Origin: a virus
Reading direction: 5' to 3' (one strand)
DNA length: 24,021 nt
Virus record (IMG/VR): IMGVR_UViG_3300035698_010267
Location: 1 to 24,021 of that record
Position numbers and translations under genes: made by a program. Below, piece after piece: positions 1-7,562 of the stretch (positions are counted from its first letter, which is position 1; each line of letters starts with the position of its first letter). The notes under the pieces are model-generated. The model was not told where the DNA came from and did no database searches. It saw nothing but the letters and a program-made list of their open reading frames with translations.

Positions 1-1
1 A

Positions 2-3000
2 GGGAGAGCCTTTATCAGGGATGTAGGGAGAGTATTCAATTACCCGTATTCAGATGTAGATAAAGCGGCGAAGTCTGTCGTCGTAAGAAAAATGGGAGAT
101 GACAGATCGGACTTTACCGTAGAGGATGCTTTTGAAACATTCGAAGATGGGAAAAACTTCAAGAAGAAATACCCGAAGGCGGCGAACATAGCGTCGAGGA
201 TAGAAGGTCAAGTACGAGGAGTCGGACAGCACGCCGCAGGGATATGTGTATCGGCAGAAAGTTTCAGAGAAGGAAAGCGATGCTCTCTCTGCATGAGGAA
301 AGGTGTCTCGGTAGCTGGCTGGGACAAACACGACGTAGAACATTTCGGATTGATGAAGCTTGACGTATTAGGTCTAAGCGCACTGAGCGTTTTATCAGAT
401 GCCAAGGAAGCGATCAAGAGAAACCACGGTGTCGATATTGTGTACGAAGAATTATCTCTGGACGACGAGAAAGTATTCAAGGAAATGTCCGGAGGTAATA
501 CAGTAGGAGCTTTTCAATTAAGTTCGTTCGGACTGAGAAAGTATTGTGCCGAACTTGGAATAGATAAGTTCGAAGATATAGTCGACGCCACGGCACTGTG
601 GAGACCCGGAACGCTTAGAAGTGGAATGACCGAAGAATTTAAGAAGAGGAAACACAAAGAGATAGAATGGAAGTACACTCATCCTGAAATGGAGAAGGTA
701 ACTGGGGACACGTTCGGCATCATTCTATATCAAGAACAGGTCATGAATATGGCTTACAGCCTAGCCGGTATGACATGGAAGAATTGCGACAACATAAGAA
801 AGGTTATCAGCAAGAGTCAGGGCGATGCTCTCTTCGCAAAGTATAAGGATATGTTCGTCGACGGATGCGAAGATCGAAAGACACTTGACCGGGAATCGGC
901 AGGAAAGATATGGGATGAACTGTCGTCGTTTGGCTGTCTCACTGGAGATACGATTATTTATAAGGTCTCCAGTAATCAATATTCGAAGAAAGAAATTAGA
1001 ATCGACGAGGCGTTTGAATACCAGACCAGTACGAATTTCAAAAGAAGAGGTCTAACGGTAATGTCGATGCATACCGATGGCTTTGTAAAATCTAACAAGA
1101 TACGAAGGATAATTGAAACGGGGACAAAGAAAGTCTATTACATTAGGACTTCGTCGAATAAAAATATAAGAGCGTCGGCCGAACATAGATTTTTGATAAA
1201 GGGAATATGGATGAAGGTAGGTGATATGGTTGTCGGCGACTGGATCCGAACGACCGATCTCAAACTCCCTCAGAAGCCCCATGGAAAGAGAACCGGCCAA
1301 GGCGCTCATGGAAAACCAAGCCCAAGACGGTCAAAGGGTAAAGGGGTCACGAACGAAAGGAAAAATAGAAAAGCGGAACTCATGCGAATACACTTTGGAA
1401 GATGTCAAGTGTGTCATATGGCGAATTCAAGAATGGAAATGCACCATAACGATGGGGACCAGGCGAATAATTCCGAAATCAATACTGTTTTGTTTTGCAG
1501 GCCGTGCCATAGGAAAGAACACAACCCTGAAATATATAAGAGATTCAGCCCGGGGTATTATACTCAGGATGAAGAAATCGTCGAGATAACCTTGATTGGA
1601 GAGAGAAAGACATATGATATCGAGATGGAAGAGGAGCCGAGGAATTTCATAGCGAACGGTTTTGTGTCGCATAATAGTTATGGATTCAATCGCTCACATT
1701 CAGTTGAGTATTCACTGATCACTTTCTGGGACATGTGGTTGAAGACTTATTACCCAGGCGAATTTCTAGCCGCTTCACTAACGCACGCTAACAATGATTT
1801 CAAAGATGAGCTAGTTAAGGAAGCAAGAAGACTTGAGCTGAAGATAGTCCCGCCAAAGATAGCGACTTCCGAACCATCCGACTGGGTGTGCAAAGGTAAG
1901 AATCTCATAATGCCATTGCTCGAGATTAAGGGTGTCGGACCAAAGGCATGTGACAAGATCAAGGAGCTTGGGAAGAAAAGAGATGGTAAAGGATTCTTCA
2001 AAGGCGAAGAGATAGACAAAGCACTTCCGTCGAACATAGTAAAATTACTTCGAAGGGTTAAAGCGTTTGACGAGAAGACTGAATTCGATGACGAGGAAGT
2101 TAAAGAGATAGCCGAACTTTTCGCATTCGATCTTTCGCAAGATCCTATGAGGGAAGTCAGAGGAATCAGGACGCTTCTCGATCCATATCTGTGCACCATA
2201 AAAGAAATAGCAAAAAGCAAGATCAATGATAAATCTTTGGCGATGGGAAGAATCGAACAGTTGAAGTATTCGTATCGCAAAAGTATTAAAGAATCTACAT
2301 CGAAGAAGAACAATGATTTCGGTGGAGTCTATGGATACTTAAGGGACGAGACTGGCATTCAGATGATAGCATTCTCCAGTGAACTTTACGGTAGGAAGAA
2401 AGATGAAATCGAACACTGCGATTCTCAATGGGTCGTGGCTGAAACGGTGAAGACAAAAACAGACATGCTTCAGTGCGATGAGTTATGGATAGAGGAAGAT
2501 CTGAAGACTGCGAATTTCGGAGATATGAATGTAGACGTTATTGAGCATGACGAGAATCCAGATATCAATAAGTTACTAGACGAGATCGAGCAATGTTCGG
2601 CATGTAGTTTATCGGACTCCTGCAATGGACCGGTTCCACCTAGCGTTGGAAAGATGAACATCATGATCGTAGGGGAGTCTCCGGGTGCAGAGGAAGATCG
2701 TTGCGGAAAAATGCTGGAAGGAAATCAGTTGAGACTCATGTGGAATATGCTATCCGAGGAGGGGATATCCAAGAAAGATTGCCACGTGACGACGGTAGCG
2801 AAATGCTTTCCGGGCATCAAGAAAAATCCAGGAGCAAAAGAAATAGCAACCTGTTCTAAGAAATGGCTCGACAAGGAAATAGAAATCATCGAGCCGGTAG
2901 TAATACTCGCTCTCGGTAACACCCCACTCCTGTGGATGAAGGGAAAGAAGTCTGGGATCATGGCTCTGAATGGAACGACCGAGTGGGATCCAGTAACGGA

Positions 3001-3454
3001 AGCTTGGATCTGCTGGTGCATACACCCCGCCTCGGCTCTCCACGTACCGGAGAACAGGCAGCTGCTTAAAATAGGCATAAGCAACCTAATTGGTACTTTG
3101 GACGCCGTAGGGGTCAACGTCGGAGTGTCTGGAAGGGTTCAGGACGATACCGAGGGAGAGAAAGAACGCAAACCTGGCGTCATGTCTAAATATAAGATAC
3201 TTGGGAAGGCTGAAAAGGGTAGTGCAGGGAAGCTGAAGCGCATAAGATTCGCAATGAAAACCAGATCATTGAATACCGGAGAGCCGGTCTCCGCTAACGA
3301 CGCTAGGAAGTGGGCCAAGAAGAACGACATCGAGCTTCCCGAAAAAACTTGGGGTGCAGTGTTCAATACAAAAGCATGGAAGATGGTCGGCCTAGAACCT
3401 AGCGACGAAGAGAGCCACCACAAGAATCGCGTATTTCGTTTCGTTCCGAAATGA
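2..3454 (+). CDS. dnaE: DNA polymerase III alpha (DnaE-type), 5'-partial, with intein and C-terminal family-4 uracil-DNA glycosylase fusion
   Basis: The frame is open from base 2 and matches DnaE just downstream of its PDFDxDF site (GRAFIRDVGRVF), so the true start and two catalytic Asp lie before the window. Residues here are counted from the Met at 92. DnaE hallmarks are GQVRGVGQHAAGI, the third catalytic Asp in KLDVLGL (D91, like E. coli D555), the PGTLRSGMTEEF region and YGFNRSHSVEY. An intein occupies 282-528. After it come a helix-hairpin-helix (IKGVGPKAC, about 612) and a probable OB fold (about 744). Residues about 828-1010 form a family-4-type UDG: GESPGAEED, a CSAC pair (C835, C838), the later Cys of AKCFPG and IATC as Fe-S ligands, and HPASAL. 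A tail of about 85 residues of unknown fold ends the protein. The protein should act in phage replication with built-in uracil removal (inference). The domain calls are firm; the exact ends are approximate. Confidence 0.93.
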   Translation, partial: GRAFIRDVGRVFNYPYSDVDKAAKSVVVRKMGDDRSDFTVEDAFETFEDGKNFKKKYPKAANIASRIEGQVRGVGQHAAGICVSAESFREGKRCSLCMRKGVSVAGWDKHDVEHFGLMKLDVLGLSALSVLSDAKEAIKRNHGVDIVYEELSLDDEKVFKEMSGGNTVGAFQLSSFGLRKYCAELGIDKFEDIVDATALWRPGTLRSGMTEEFKKRKHKEIEWKYTHPEMEKVTGDTFGIILYQEQVMNMAYSLAGMTWKNCDNIRKVISKSQGDALFAKYKDMFVDGCEDRKTLDRESAGKIWDELSSFGCLTGDTIIYKVSSNQYSKKEIRIDEAFEYQTSTNFKRRGLTVMSMHTDGFVKSNKIRRIIETGTKKVYYIRTSSNKNIRASAEHRFLIKGIWMKVGDMVVGDWIRTTDLKLPQKPHGKRTGQGAHGKPSPRRSKGKGVTNERKNRKAELMRIHFGRCQVCHMANSRMEMHHNDGDQANNSEINTVLFCRPCHRKEHNPEIYKRFSPGYYTQDEEIVEITLIGERKTYDIEMEEEPRNFIANGFVSHNSYGFNRSHSVEYSLITFWDMWLKTYYPGEFLAASLTHANNDFKDELVKEARRLELKIVPPKIATSEPSDWVCKGKNLIMPLLEIKGVGPKACDKIKELGKKRDGKGFFKGEEIDKALPSNIVKLLRRVKAFDEKTEFDDEEVKEIAELFAFDLSQDPMREVRGIRTLLDPYLCTIKEIAKSKINDKSLAMGRIEQLKYSYRKSIKESTSKKNNDFGGVYGYLRDETGIQMIAFSSELYGRKKDEIEHCDSQWVVAETVKTKTDMLQCDELWIEEDLKTANFGDMNVDVIEHDENPDINKLLDEIEQCSACSLSDSCNGPVPPSVGKMNIMIVGESPGAEEDRCGKMLEGNQLRLMWNMLSEEGISKKDCHVTTVAKCFPGIKKNPGAKEIATCSKKWLDKEIEIIEPVVILALGNTPLLWMKGKKSGIMALNGTTEWDPVTEAWICWCIHPASALHVPENRQLLKIGISNLIGTLDAVGVNVGVSGRVQDDTEGEKERKPGVMSKYKILGKAEKGSAGKLKRIRFAMKTRSLNTGEPVSANDARKWAKKNDIELPEKTWGAVFNTKAWKMVGLEPSDEESHHKNRVFRFVPK
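935..1675 (+). mobile_element. Intein with internal HNH endonuclease, inserted in the DnaE catalytic region
   Basis: This in-frame 247-residue insertion splits the conserved DnaE stretch FG/SYGFNRSHS. It starts with Cys1 (CLTGDTII, block A), has a block-B-like segment (IRASAEHRFLI), and ends with a block F/G region (KTYDIEMEEEPRNFIANGF then VSHN). The +1 extein residue is Ser, so canonical class 1 splicing (Cys1, terminal His-Asn, Ser+1) is expected. Between blocks lies an HNH nuclease: CQVC, MEMHHNDGD and FCRPCHRKEH (about residues 430-480 counted from the Met at 92). HNH inteins are less common than LAGLIDADG ones. The site is two residues N-terminal to that of the cyanobacterial split DnaE inteins. 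Splicing should restore an uninterrupted polymerase. Confidence 0.92.
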
Positions 3455-3463
3455 CCCCAAGAT

Positions 3464-3497
3464 ACTATAATCAATTAGAGGGAATAGAGATTGTGAA
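3464..3497 (+). promoter_or_regulatory. Promoter/leader-like repeated element, copy 1
   Basis: The 20 nt at 3464-3483 (TATAAT, then CAATTAGAGGGA) recur exactly at 17143-17162. Similarity continues for about 14 nt through the start codon with only a few substitutions. The element offers a consensus -10 hexamer (3466-3471) and a Shine-Dalgarno-like AGAGGGA (3477-3483) placed 9 nt before the GTG at 3493. No good -35 box is visible, so a promoter is only one reading. It could equally be a conserved translation-initiation leader. Confidence 0.5.
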
Positions 3498-4023
3498 CAT
3501 TACGAAAAACTGGGCCGGGATTATTCCATTGGCATGCGAGACCTGCGATAATGCACTCGCAGATTTTTTCAACGATGGAAAGACTAAAGATGGGCCATGG
3601 GCCATTATGTGTGATGACTGCCTTCCGATATACGGAGTTGGACTTGGTGTAGGTAGAGGGCGGAAGTTTAATGCGTTAGGCGAGGGAGTAACAGTGAGCG
3701 ATAAACCAGACGAAAGAATACACCTGAAGGCAGAAGACAGAGAAGCGATTACAGAGAAAGTCGGAGAGGGTTTTTGGGAGGTTCTCGAATTGGCCATGAA
3801 GATCCGAATCAATCGGAGAGAGCAGTACGGAGATACGTATCAAGATGACGAGTTGACATTCCTTTATTATCAGATCAGAAATAAGTTGAAACGGTTTCGG
3901 TCTCAACTTCAGATCGACGGACTAACAGAGAAGATAAAAGACGAAGAGGTGGCGATAGATTCATTGGTGGATCTTATATGCTACTCGGCTTTCGCTATCG
4001 AGAATATCAAAGGGAAAAAATAG
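3493..4023 (+). CDS. Zinc-ribbon plus Nmad1/DUF1599-like nucleotide-modification-associated protein
   Basis: The 176-residue protein has two parts. The N-terminal half has CETC and CDDC pairs, likely a zinc ribbon, followed by a glycine-rich GVGLGVGRGRKF segment. The C-terminal half (REQYGDTYQ, YYQIRNKLKRF, DSLVDLICYSAFAIENI) resembles the all-alpha DUF1599 family, named nucleotide modification associated domain 1. That family was linked by comparative genomics to phage base-modification loci. I chose the GTG at 3493 because it follows a Shine-Dalgarno sequence inside the repeated leader. An in-frame ATG at 3451 overlaps the dnaE stop but has no ribosome site. It opens a cassette with a flavoprotein and two thymidylate-synthase-like genes. 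The family match is by motif recall only, and the catalytic role is unknown. Confidence 0.68.
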   Translation: MNITKNWAGIIPLACETCDNALADFFNDGKTKDGPWAIMCDDCLPIYGVGLGVGRGRKFNALGEGVTVSDKPDERIHLKAEDREAITEKVGEGFWEVLELAMKIRINRREQYGDTYQDDELTFLYYQIRNKLKRFRSQLQIDGLTEKIKDEEVAIDSLVDLICYSAFAIENIKGKK

Positions 4024-4024
4024 A

Positions 4025-5293
4025 ATGGACAGGCGAAAGAAATATATCGTTGGAGGAGGTCTATCTGGATTGATTTACGCTCACTATAATCCAGACTTCC
4101 AGATCATATCCCCGGACGTAGGTGGAAGATTTTTGTCGAACGAATCAGCCCTTTCGAATATCATCTTTGCTCACGTCAATGAACAGACAAAAAATATGCT
4201 GGATGAACTCAAGATTGAATACGTAAAATCTACTCGGCACATCTCCTATGTTAAGGAAGGAGAACTCTGCGATGAAATTTCCGAAGACGATAAGATCGCA
4301 GTCATCAGGAAGAAGGTTGACATCCCGGACTTCCAACCAAAGGATCTCAACCTGAGTACTGACGATTATTATATCGAGACGTACGAATTTTCTTTTCAGG
4401 AATTGATCAGGGAACTCTCGCAGGGGAAACGGATTATCAAAGAGAAGGTTATCAGGATCACAGAAGGCACTATCGTGACGAACTCAACGAGCTACGATTA
4501 CGATTCGCTTGTCTCGACGATACCTGCAGATATCTTCTGGAAATTGTACAAGGGAGGAACCGACGTCGAACTAGAGAGCGAAGCTACAACTTTCGCACTG
4601 GTCGATAAGGTTCCGGACGAGTTGAACGGAGTCGCATTCAATATGGCATACTTCGTCGACTTCAATATTCCTTACGTTCGCATATCTAAAAAAGATCAAT
4701 TGAGCGATGGTCCATATCTCTACGAGTTCCCGGGTCACTTTTCATGCGACACTTGGAAATCGAAACTGCCAGAGGGTTCAAAGGTGGATAGAGCTTGGGT
4801 CGATGAAAGAAGTATTGTGATTACCAACAAGAATAATGTACCACCGAAGAACGTTCTATTCGTAGGAAGGTTCGCAGCATGGGATCACTCTGTTAAGATT
4901 GGCGACGTAATACAGCAGACGAGGTTTGACTGCGACTTCAGGATGATATGGAATAGGCAGATGAAGTTTTCGGGAAAGTTCTATGACTTCAATAGATTGA
5001 GCGAGCAGGGATACAAGGAAGATATAACAAAAAATCTCATGCTCCTTATATACCCTGAAATTTCAGAGATACTCGACGAATTGAATTACAAGGTGCACAG
5101 AAGTGAAAAGGTCGTCAGTGTCGACAGGATTAAGATGGAGATCGTGGATGTATTCAAATACGTACTGAACCTGATGATCGTTTGGGGTATTGCGCCAGAG
5201 GAGTTATTCGAACTGTTCAACAAAAAATCGACAATCGTAGAGCAGCGATATGAAAAAATGATGATGGAACGACAAGCTGATGGGGGCAAATAA
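4025..5293 (+). CDS. FAD-dependent oxidoreductase, UDP-galactopyranose mutase/protoporphyrinogen oxidase-like
   Basis: The 422-residue protein opens with a dinucleotide-binding Rossmann motif (YIVGGGLSGLIYA). Near residues 270-300 it has the segment NVLFVGRFAAWDHSVKIGDV, typical of the second FAD-binding region of UDP-galactopyranose mutase-like flavoproteins. The middle (YDYDSLVSTIPADIFW) matches the domain switch-back of that superfamily. It starts 1 nt after the preceding stop, behind an AAAGGGA site, and ends overlapping the ThyX-like gene by TAATG. This implies coupled expression. Its true substrate is unknown. Next to two thymidylate-synthase homologues it may act on a nucleotide or on a sugar attached to DNA, but that is inference from position. 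Confidence 0.72.
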   Translation: MDRRKKYIVGGGLSGLIYAHYNPDFQIISPDVGGRFLSNESALSNIIFAHVNEQTKNMLDELKIEYVKSTRHISYVKEGELCDEISEDDKIAVIRKKVDIPDFQPKDLNLSTDDYYIETYEFSFQELIRELSQGKRIIKEKVIRITEGTIVTNSTSYDYDSLVSTIPADIFWKLYKGGTDVELESEATTFALVDKVPDELNGVAFNMAYFVDFNIPYVRISKKDQLSDGPYLYEFPGHFSCDTWKSKLPEGSKVDRAWVDERSIVITNKNNVPPKNVLFVGRFAAWDHSVKIGDVIQQTRFDCDFRMIWNRQMKFSGKFYDFNRLSEQGYKEDITKNLMLLIYPEISEILDELNYKVHRSEKVVSVDRIKMEIVDVFKYVLNLMIVWGIAPEELFELFNKKSTIVEQRYEKMMMERQADGGK

Positions 5294-6171
5294 TGAACAT
5301 AGAAGATATCAAGAAAAGATTCGGGATCAAGAGGGGTGAAAAACCAAAGACGAAATTCATAGACAATCTGGATGCTGTCGGAGTTGAGATGATCGACTGG
5401 CCAGATCCTGATCGTTTGAAAAAGGTGCTCGTCAATATGTCCCAGGCATCTTGGTTCAAAGATTTTTGTCGCGAGGCGAATCATGAGGGAGTCGAAGAGG
5501 CGACGCATGATCTTCTATCTGGAAAAGTTCTTGGTCAAGGAATGGAACATGCAAAGTTTTGTTTTGTAGTCAGTGGTCTCAGCTTGCATGGAACGCATGC
5601 ACTTGTCAGGAATAGAATCAGCGTATGTTACATGCAACAATCCCAAGCAGTGAAAGACTTTCGACACAGCGACGTATTAGTTCCTAGAGCATACACAAAA
5701 CACCCCGACTTACTCAAACGATACGAGCAGTGGGTTCTGGATGGGAAGCAACTTTATTCTCACCTGCTCGATACCGGAGACATTGCCAATACAGATGCTA
5801 GGTTCAGTCTGCCGAAGACGATACCGAGTTGGTGCTATGTCAGCTGTTCTCTTCCTACGCTCCTCGCAATTTATGGAAAGAGATCGGACTCGCAGGAGGA
5901 ACACCCGGAGATGAATAAGATGGTAGAGCTGATGCGAGTTCTTGTTGTCAACAAATTTCCTTACATGAAAAAGTATTTTGTATCACATGACGATAATGGA
6001 AAGTGCCTGCATCTTCAACCTGGATACTCTGCTAATTGTATATTTGCGAGAGATGGAAAACATTCTATCGGGGGTATGGCCAAAGCCGTTTATGACGAAT
6101 GGACTCTGCACGATAAGACGAAAGAAGAATTGATGCTAAACGCGGAACCTTACAAGACGAAGGAAGTGTAA
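5293..6171 (+). CDS. Divergent ThyX-like (flavin-dependent thymidylate synthase family) protein
   Basis: The 292-residue protein resembles ThyX in its core: GLSLHGTHALVRNRISVCYM then QQS corresponds to the signature RHRx7S. DARFSLPKTIPSW, SLPTLLAIYGKRS and EMNKMVELMRV correspond to the later substrate-binding helices. ThyX methylates dUMP using methylene-tetrahydrofolate, FAD and NADPH. Here the signature His is Asn, the spacing to the Ser is one residue longer, and the usual Asn-x-Arg is absent (SLP). The enzyme may therefore have altered chemistry or substrate, such as a different one-carbon transfer to a pyrimidine. It is encoded directly between a flavoprotein and a ThyA-like gene. Family membership is likely; ordinary dTMP synthesis is uncertain. 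Confidence 0.72.
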   Translation: MNIEDIKKRFGIKRGEKPKTKFIDNLDAVGVEMIDWPDPDRLKKVLVNMSQASWFKDFCREANHEGVEEATHDLLSGKVLGQGMEHAKFCFVVSGLSLHGTHALVRNRISVCYMQQSQAVKDFRHSDVLVPRAYTKHPDLLKRYEQWVLDGKQLYSHLLDTGDIANTDARFSLPKTIPSWCYVSCSLPTLLAIYGKRSDSQEEHPEMNKMVELMRVLVVNKFPYMKKYFVSHDDNGKCLHLQPGYSANCIFARDGKHSIGGMAKAVYDEWTLHDKTKEELMLNAEPYKTKEV

Positions 6172-6172
6172 C

Positions 6173-6658
6173 ATGGCTTACGAGATTATTGATCAGTGCT
6201 ACGATCGTATTCGTAATGACATCGACAAATTTGGAAAGGAAAATATCGTCGACGGAAAGAAAGTAATCGAGTGCCTTGATACTCTTTATAGCTTCGATGA
6301 ATTTGTATCGTATGATGCTATCGGTCAAGAAGAGCGCGACTACGTGGCGGGGAAACTGAAAGACAATCGACTCGGACTGGAGAGGGTTAAGGGGATACTG
6401 AGAAAAGATATAAATTCACGAAGAGCAGTAATGATTTTTTCTCAAGAATTGTCAAAGCCGAATTGCACAGTGTCGGTTCAATTTCAGATCAGAAACGAAA
6501 GGGTGCGACTCTCTGTGTTTCAAAGATCTCAAGACATAAAAATGTTTAAGAAAGATTGCGAGACATACAATCGTCTTGCACGTAGCGTATGCAATGAATT
6601 TTCAATAGACGGATATGACGTTAGTGTAATGGTCGGAAACATGCACCTGCATGTATGA
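6173..6658 (+). CDS. Short ThyA-like (thymidylate synthase / hydroxymethylase superfamily) protein
   Basis: The protein has 161 residues against about 264 for bacterial ThyA. The second half fits the ThyA core: RRAVMIF, KPNCTVSVQFQIRN (position of the catalytic Cys in APCH), LSVFQRSQD (the RSxD phosphate/substrate motif) and VGNMHLHV (position of THLY). The GLPFN loop with its substrate-binding Asn is replaced by MFKKDC, so pyrimidine recognition should differ. The N-terminal folate-side region is reduced to about 80 residues. Start ATG follows GAAGGA. The gene directly follows the ThyX-like gene. It could be a modified-pyrimidine synthase or a non-catalytic partner; degeneration is less likely because the frame is intact. 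Confidence 0.68.
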   Translation: MAYEIIDQCYDRIRNDIDKFGKENIVDGKKVIECLDTLYSFDEFVSYDAIGQEERDYVAGKLKDNRLGLERVKGILRKDINSRRAVMIFSQELSKPNCTVSVQFQIRNERVRLSVFQRSQDIKMFKKDCETYNRLARSVCNEFSIDGYDVSVMVGNMHLHV

Positions 6659-6669
6659 AAGGGAGTATG

Positions 6670-6876
6670 ATGAAAGTCAATTCGGTAAGATGGATAACAT
6701 GCGGGGAGACGTTGATTGGTTTCGTTTCAGGTGTAGATGATATAACAGGAGAAAAGAAAATATATGCCGGGTTAGGATTAGGTATTTCAGAGGGAGATGA
6801 TATCAATCGTATTCTCAAAATAGGTGGGAAGGTAAACGCGAAAGAGATGGCAGAATTTTTCGCCGACGCAATCTAA
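6670..6876 (+). CDS. Small hypothetical protein
   Basis: This is an unrecognised 68-residue protein. Three in-frame ATGs lie at 6655, 6667 and 6670. The AAAGGGAG at 6658-6665 best fits the last one, although 6655 would overlap the preceding stop. The sequence (RWITCGETLIGFVSGVDD, GLGISEGDDINRIL) suggests a small beta-rich fold with a helical end. No membrane segment or metal site is visible. It sits between the nucleotide cassette and the recombination genes. Confidence 0.7.
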   Translation: MKVNSVRWITCGETLIGFVSGVDDITGEKKIYAGLGLGISEGDDINRILKIGGKVNAKEMAEFFADAI

Positions 6877-6891
6877 CGAAAGGGAGAAGAC

Positions 6892-7407
6892 ATGGAAGAC
6901 AGCGAATACAAACAAGACTTGAAGATCGACACCGAAGCTCTTGAATTCGAATGGAGGGATCAGTCAGAACTATTCATGAAATATTCTGAGCTGTCGGCAC
7001 TGGCTAAGAAAACAGCGAAGAAGATAATCGAGAGAACGAAGATACTTCGTTCAGAACTGATACTTGAAGCAAGACAATCAGGGGAGGCGAAGAATGCATC
7101 TCAGGAGGAGGCATACTATAGGGGGAAACCTGATTATCAAAAGGCAATAGAGTTACAGATCGAAGCAGAGTTCGAGGCCGACATATTAGATGGAGCTGTC
7201 TTCGCTTTTCATCAACGCAAAACTGCACTGGAAAATCTAGTCAGGCTGGCGGCGCAGAGCTACTTCGCGACACCAGAGGTTCCAAGGGATCTTGGTATCG
7301 AGGGAGAGAAGTTTGAAAACTCAAAGAGAAAGAAGACAGTAGGCGACATTAAAAATCGCAGAAAGAAAGGGAGGCGCACGAGAAGAGAGGAGAGTGAAAA
7401 AGAATGA
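6892..7407 (+). CDS. Putative UvsY-like recombination mediator
   Basis: This 171-residue, highly helical, charged protein opens with YKQDLKIDTEALEFEWRDQS. That pattern (acidic DLKID plus a helical bundle) is shared with phage UvsY-type mediators, which load the recombinase on gp32-coated ssDNA. The segment ALENLVRLAAQSYFATPEVP also matches proteins seen at this place in phage replication loci. The C-terminus is strongly basic (KRKK, RRKKGRRTRR). A clear AAGGGAGAAG site precedes the ATG. Position just upstream of the ssDNA-binding and RecA-like genes supports the call. The assignment rests on resemblance and context, not on a catalytic motif. Confidence 0.55.
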   Translation: MEDSEYKQDLKIDTEALEFEWRDQSELFMKYSELSALAKKTAKKIIERTKILRSELILEARQSGEAKNASQEEAYYRGKPDYQKAIELQIEAEFEADILDGAVFAFHQRKTALENLVRLAAQSYFATPEVPRDLGIEGEKFENSKRKKTVGDIKNRRKKGRRTRREESEKE

Positions 7408-7562
7408 GTATCGAGATCCTAACAAGAGGTGTGATAATACTTCTTGCCCTTTGGGGAATATGGATCATATTCAGATTAGCGGGTCGTGCGTTTGCACGAA
7501 GCTGGAAAGAAGAGATGGAAACGAAAAAGGAGAAAGAAGATGGTAGCGAAGAGCAAGGTTAA
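7404..7562 (+). CDS. Small single-pass membrane protein
   Basis: This 52-residue ORF starts with an ATGA overlap on the previous stop and ends inside the next gene. Residues about 9-25 (GVIILLALWGIWIIF) form one hydrophobic helix, followed by a positively charged turn (RLAGRAFARSWK) and a charged tail. The expected topology is N-terminus out, cytoplasmic tail in. Its placement inside the recombination operon could tether or merely accompany replication proteins. No known family was recognised. Confidence 0.65.
   Translation: MSIEILTRGVIILLALWGIWIIFRLAGRAFARSWKEEMETKKEKEDGSEEQG

Noticed and set aside
1221-1589. 122-codon plus-strand frame within the intein
   Set aside because: It is out of frame with the intein HNH domain, whose motifs (CQVC, MHHNDGD, CRPCH) are in the main frame. 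The alternative product has no recognisable features.
1750-2313. 187-codon open frame on the minus strand
   Set aside because: It lies fully inside the polymerase gene, has a Ser/Leu-rich low-information product and no ribosome site. It is an antisense shadow of purine-rich coding DNA.
5086-5508. Minus-strand frame across the flavoprotein/ThyX-like junction
   Set aside because: Both plus-strand genes have clear motifs and an overlap junction there. The minus product has no domain and no ribosome site.
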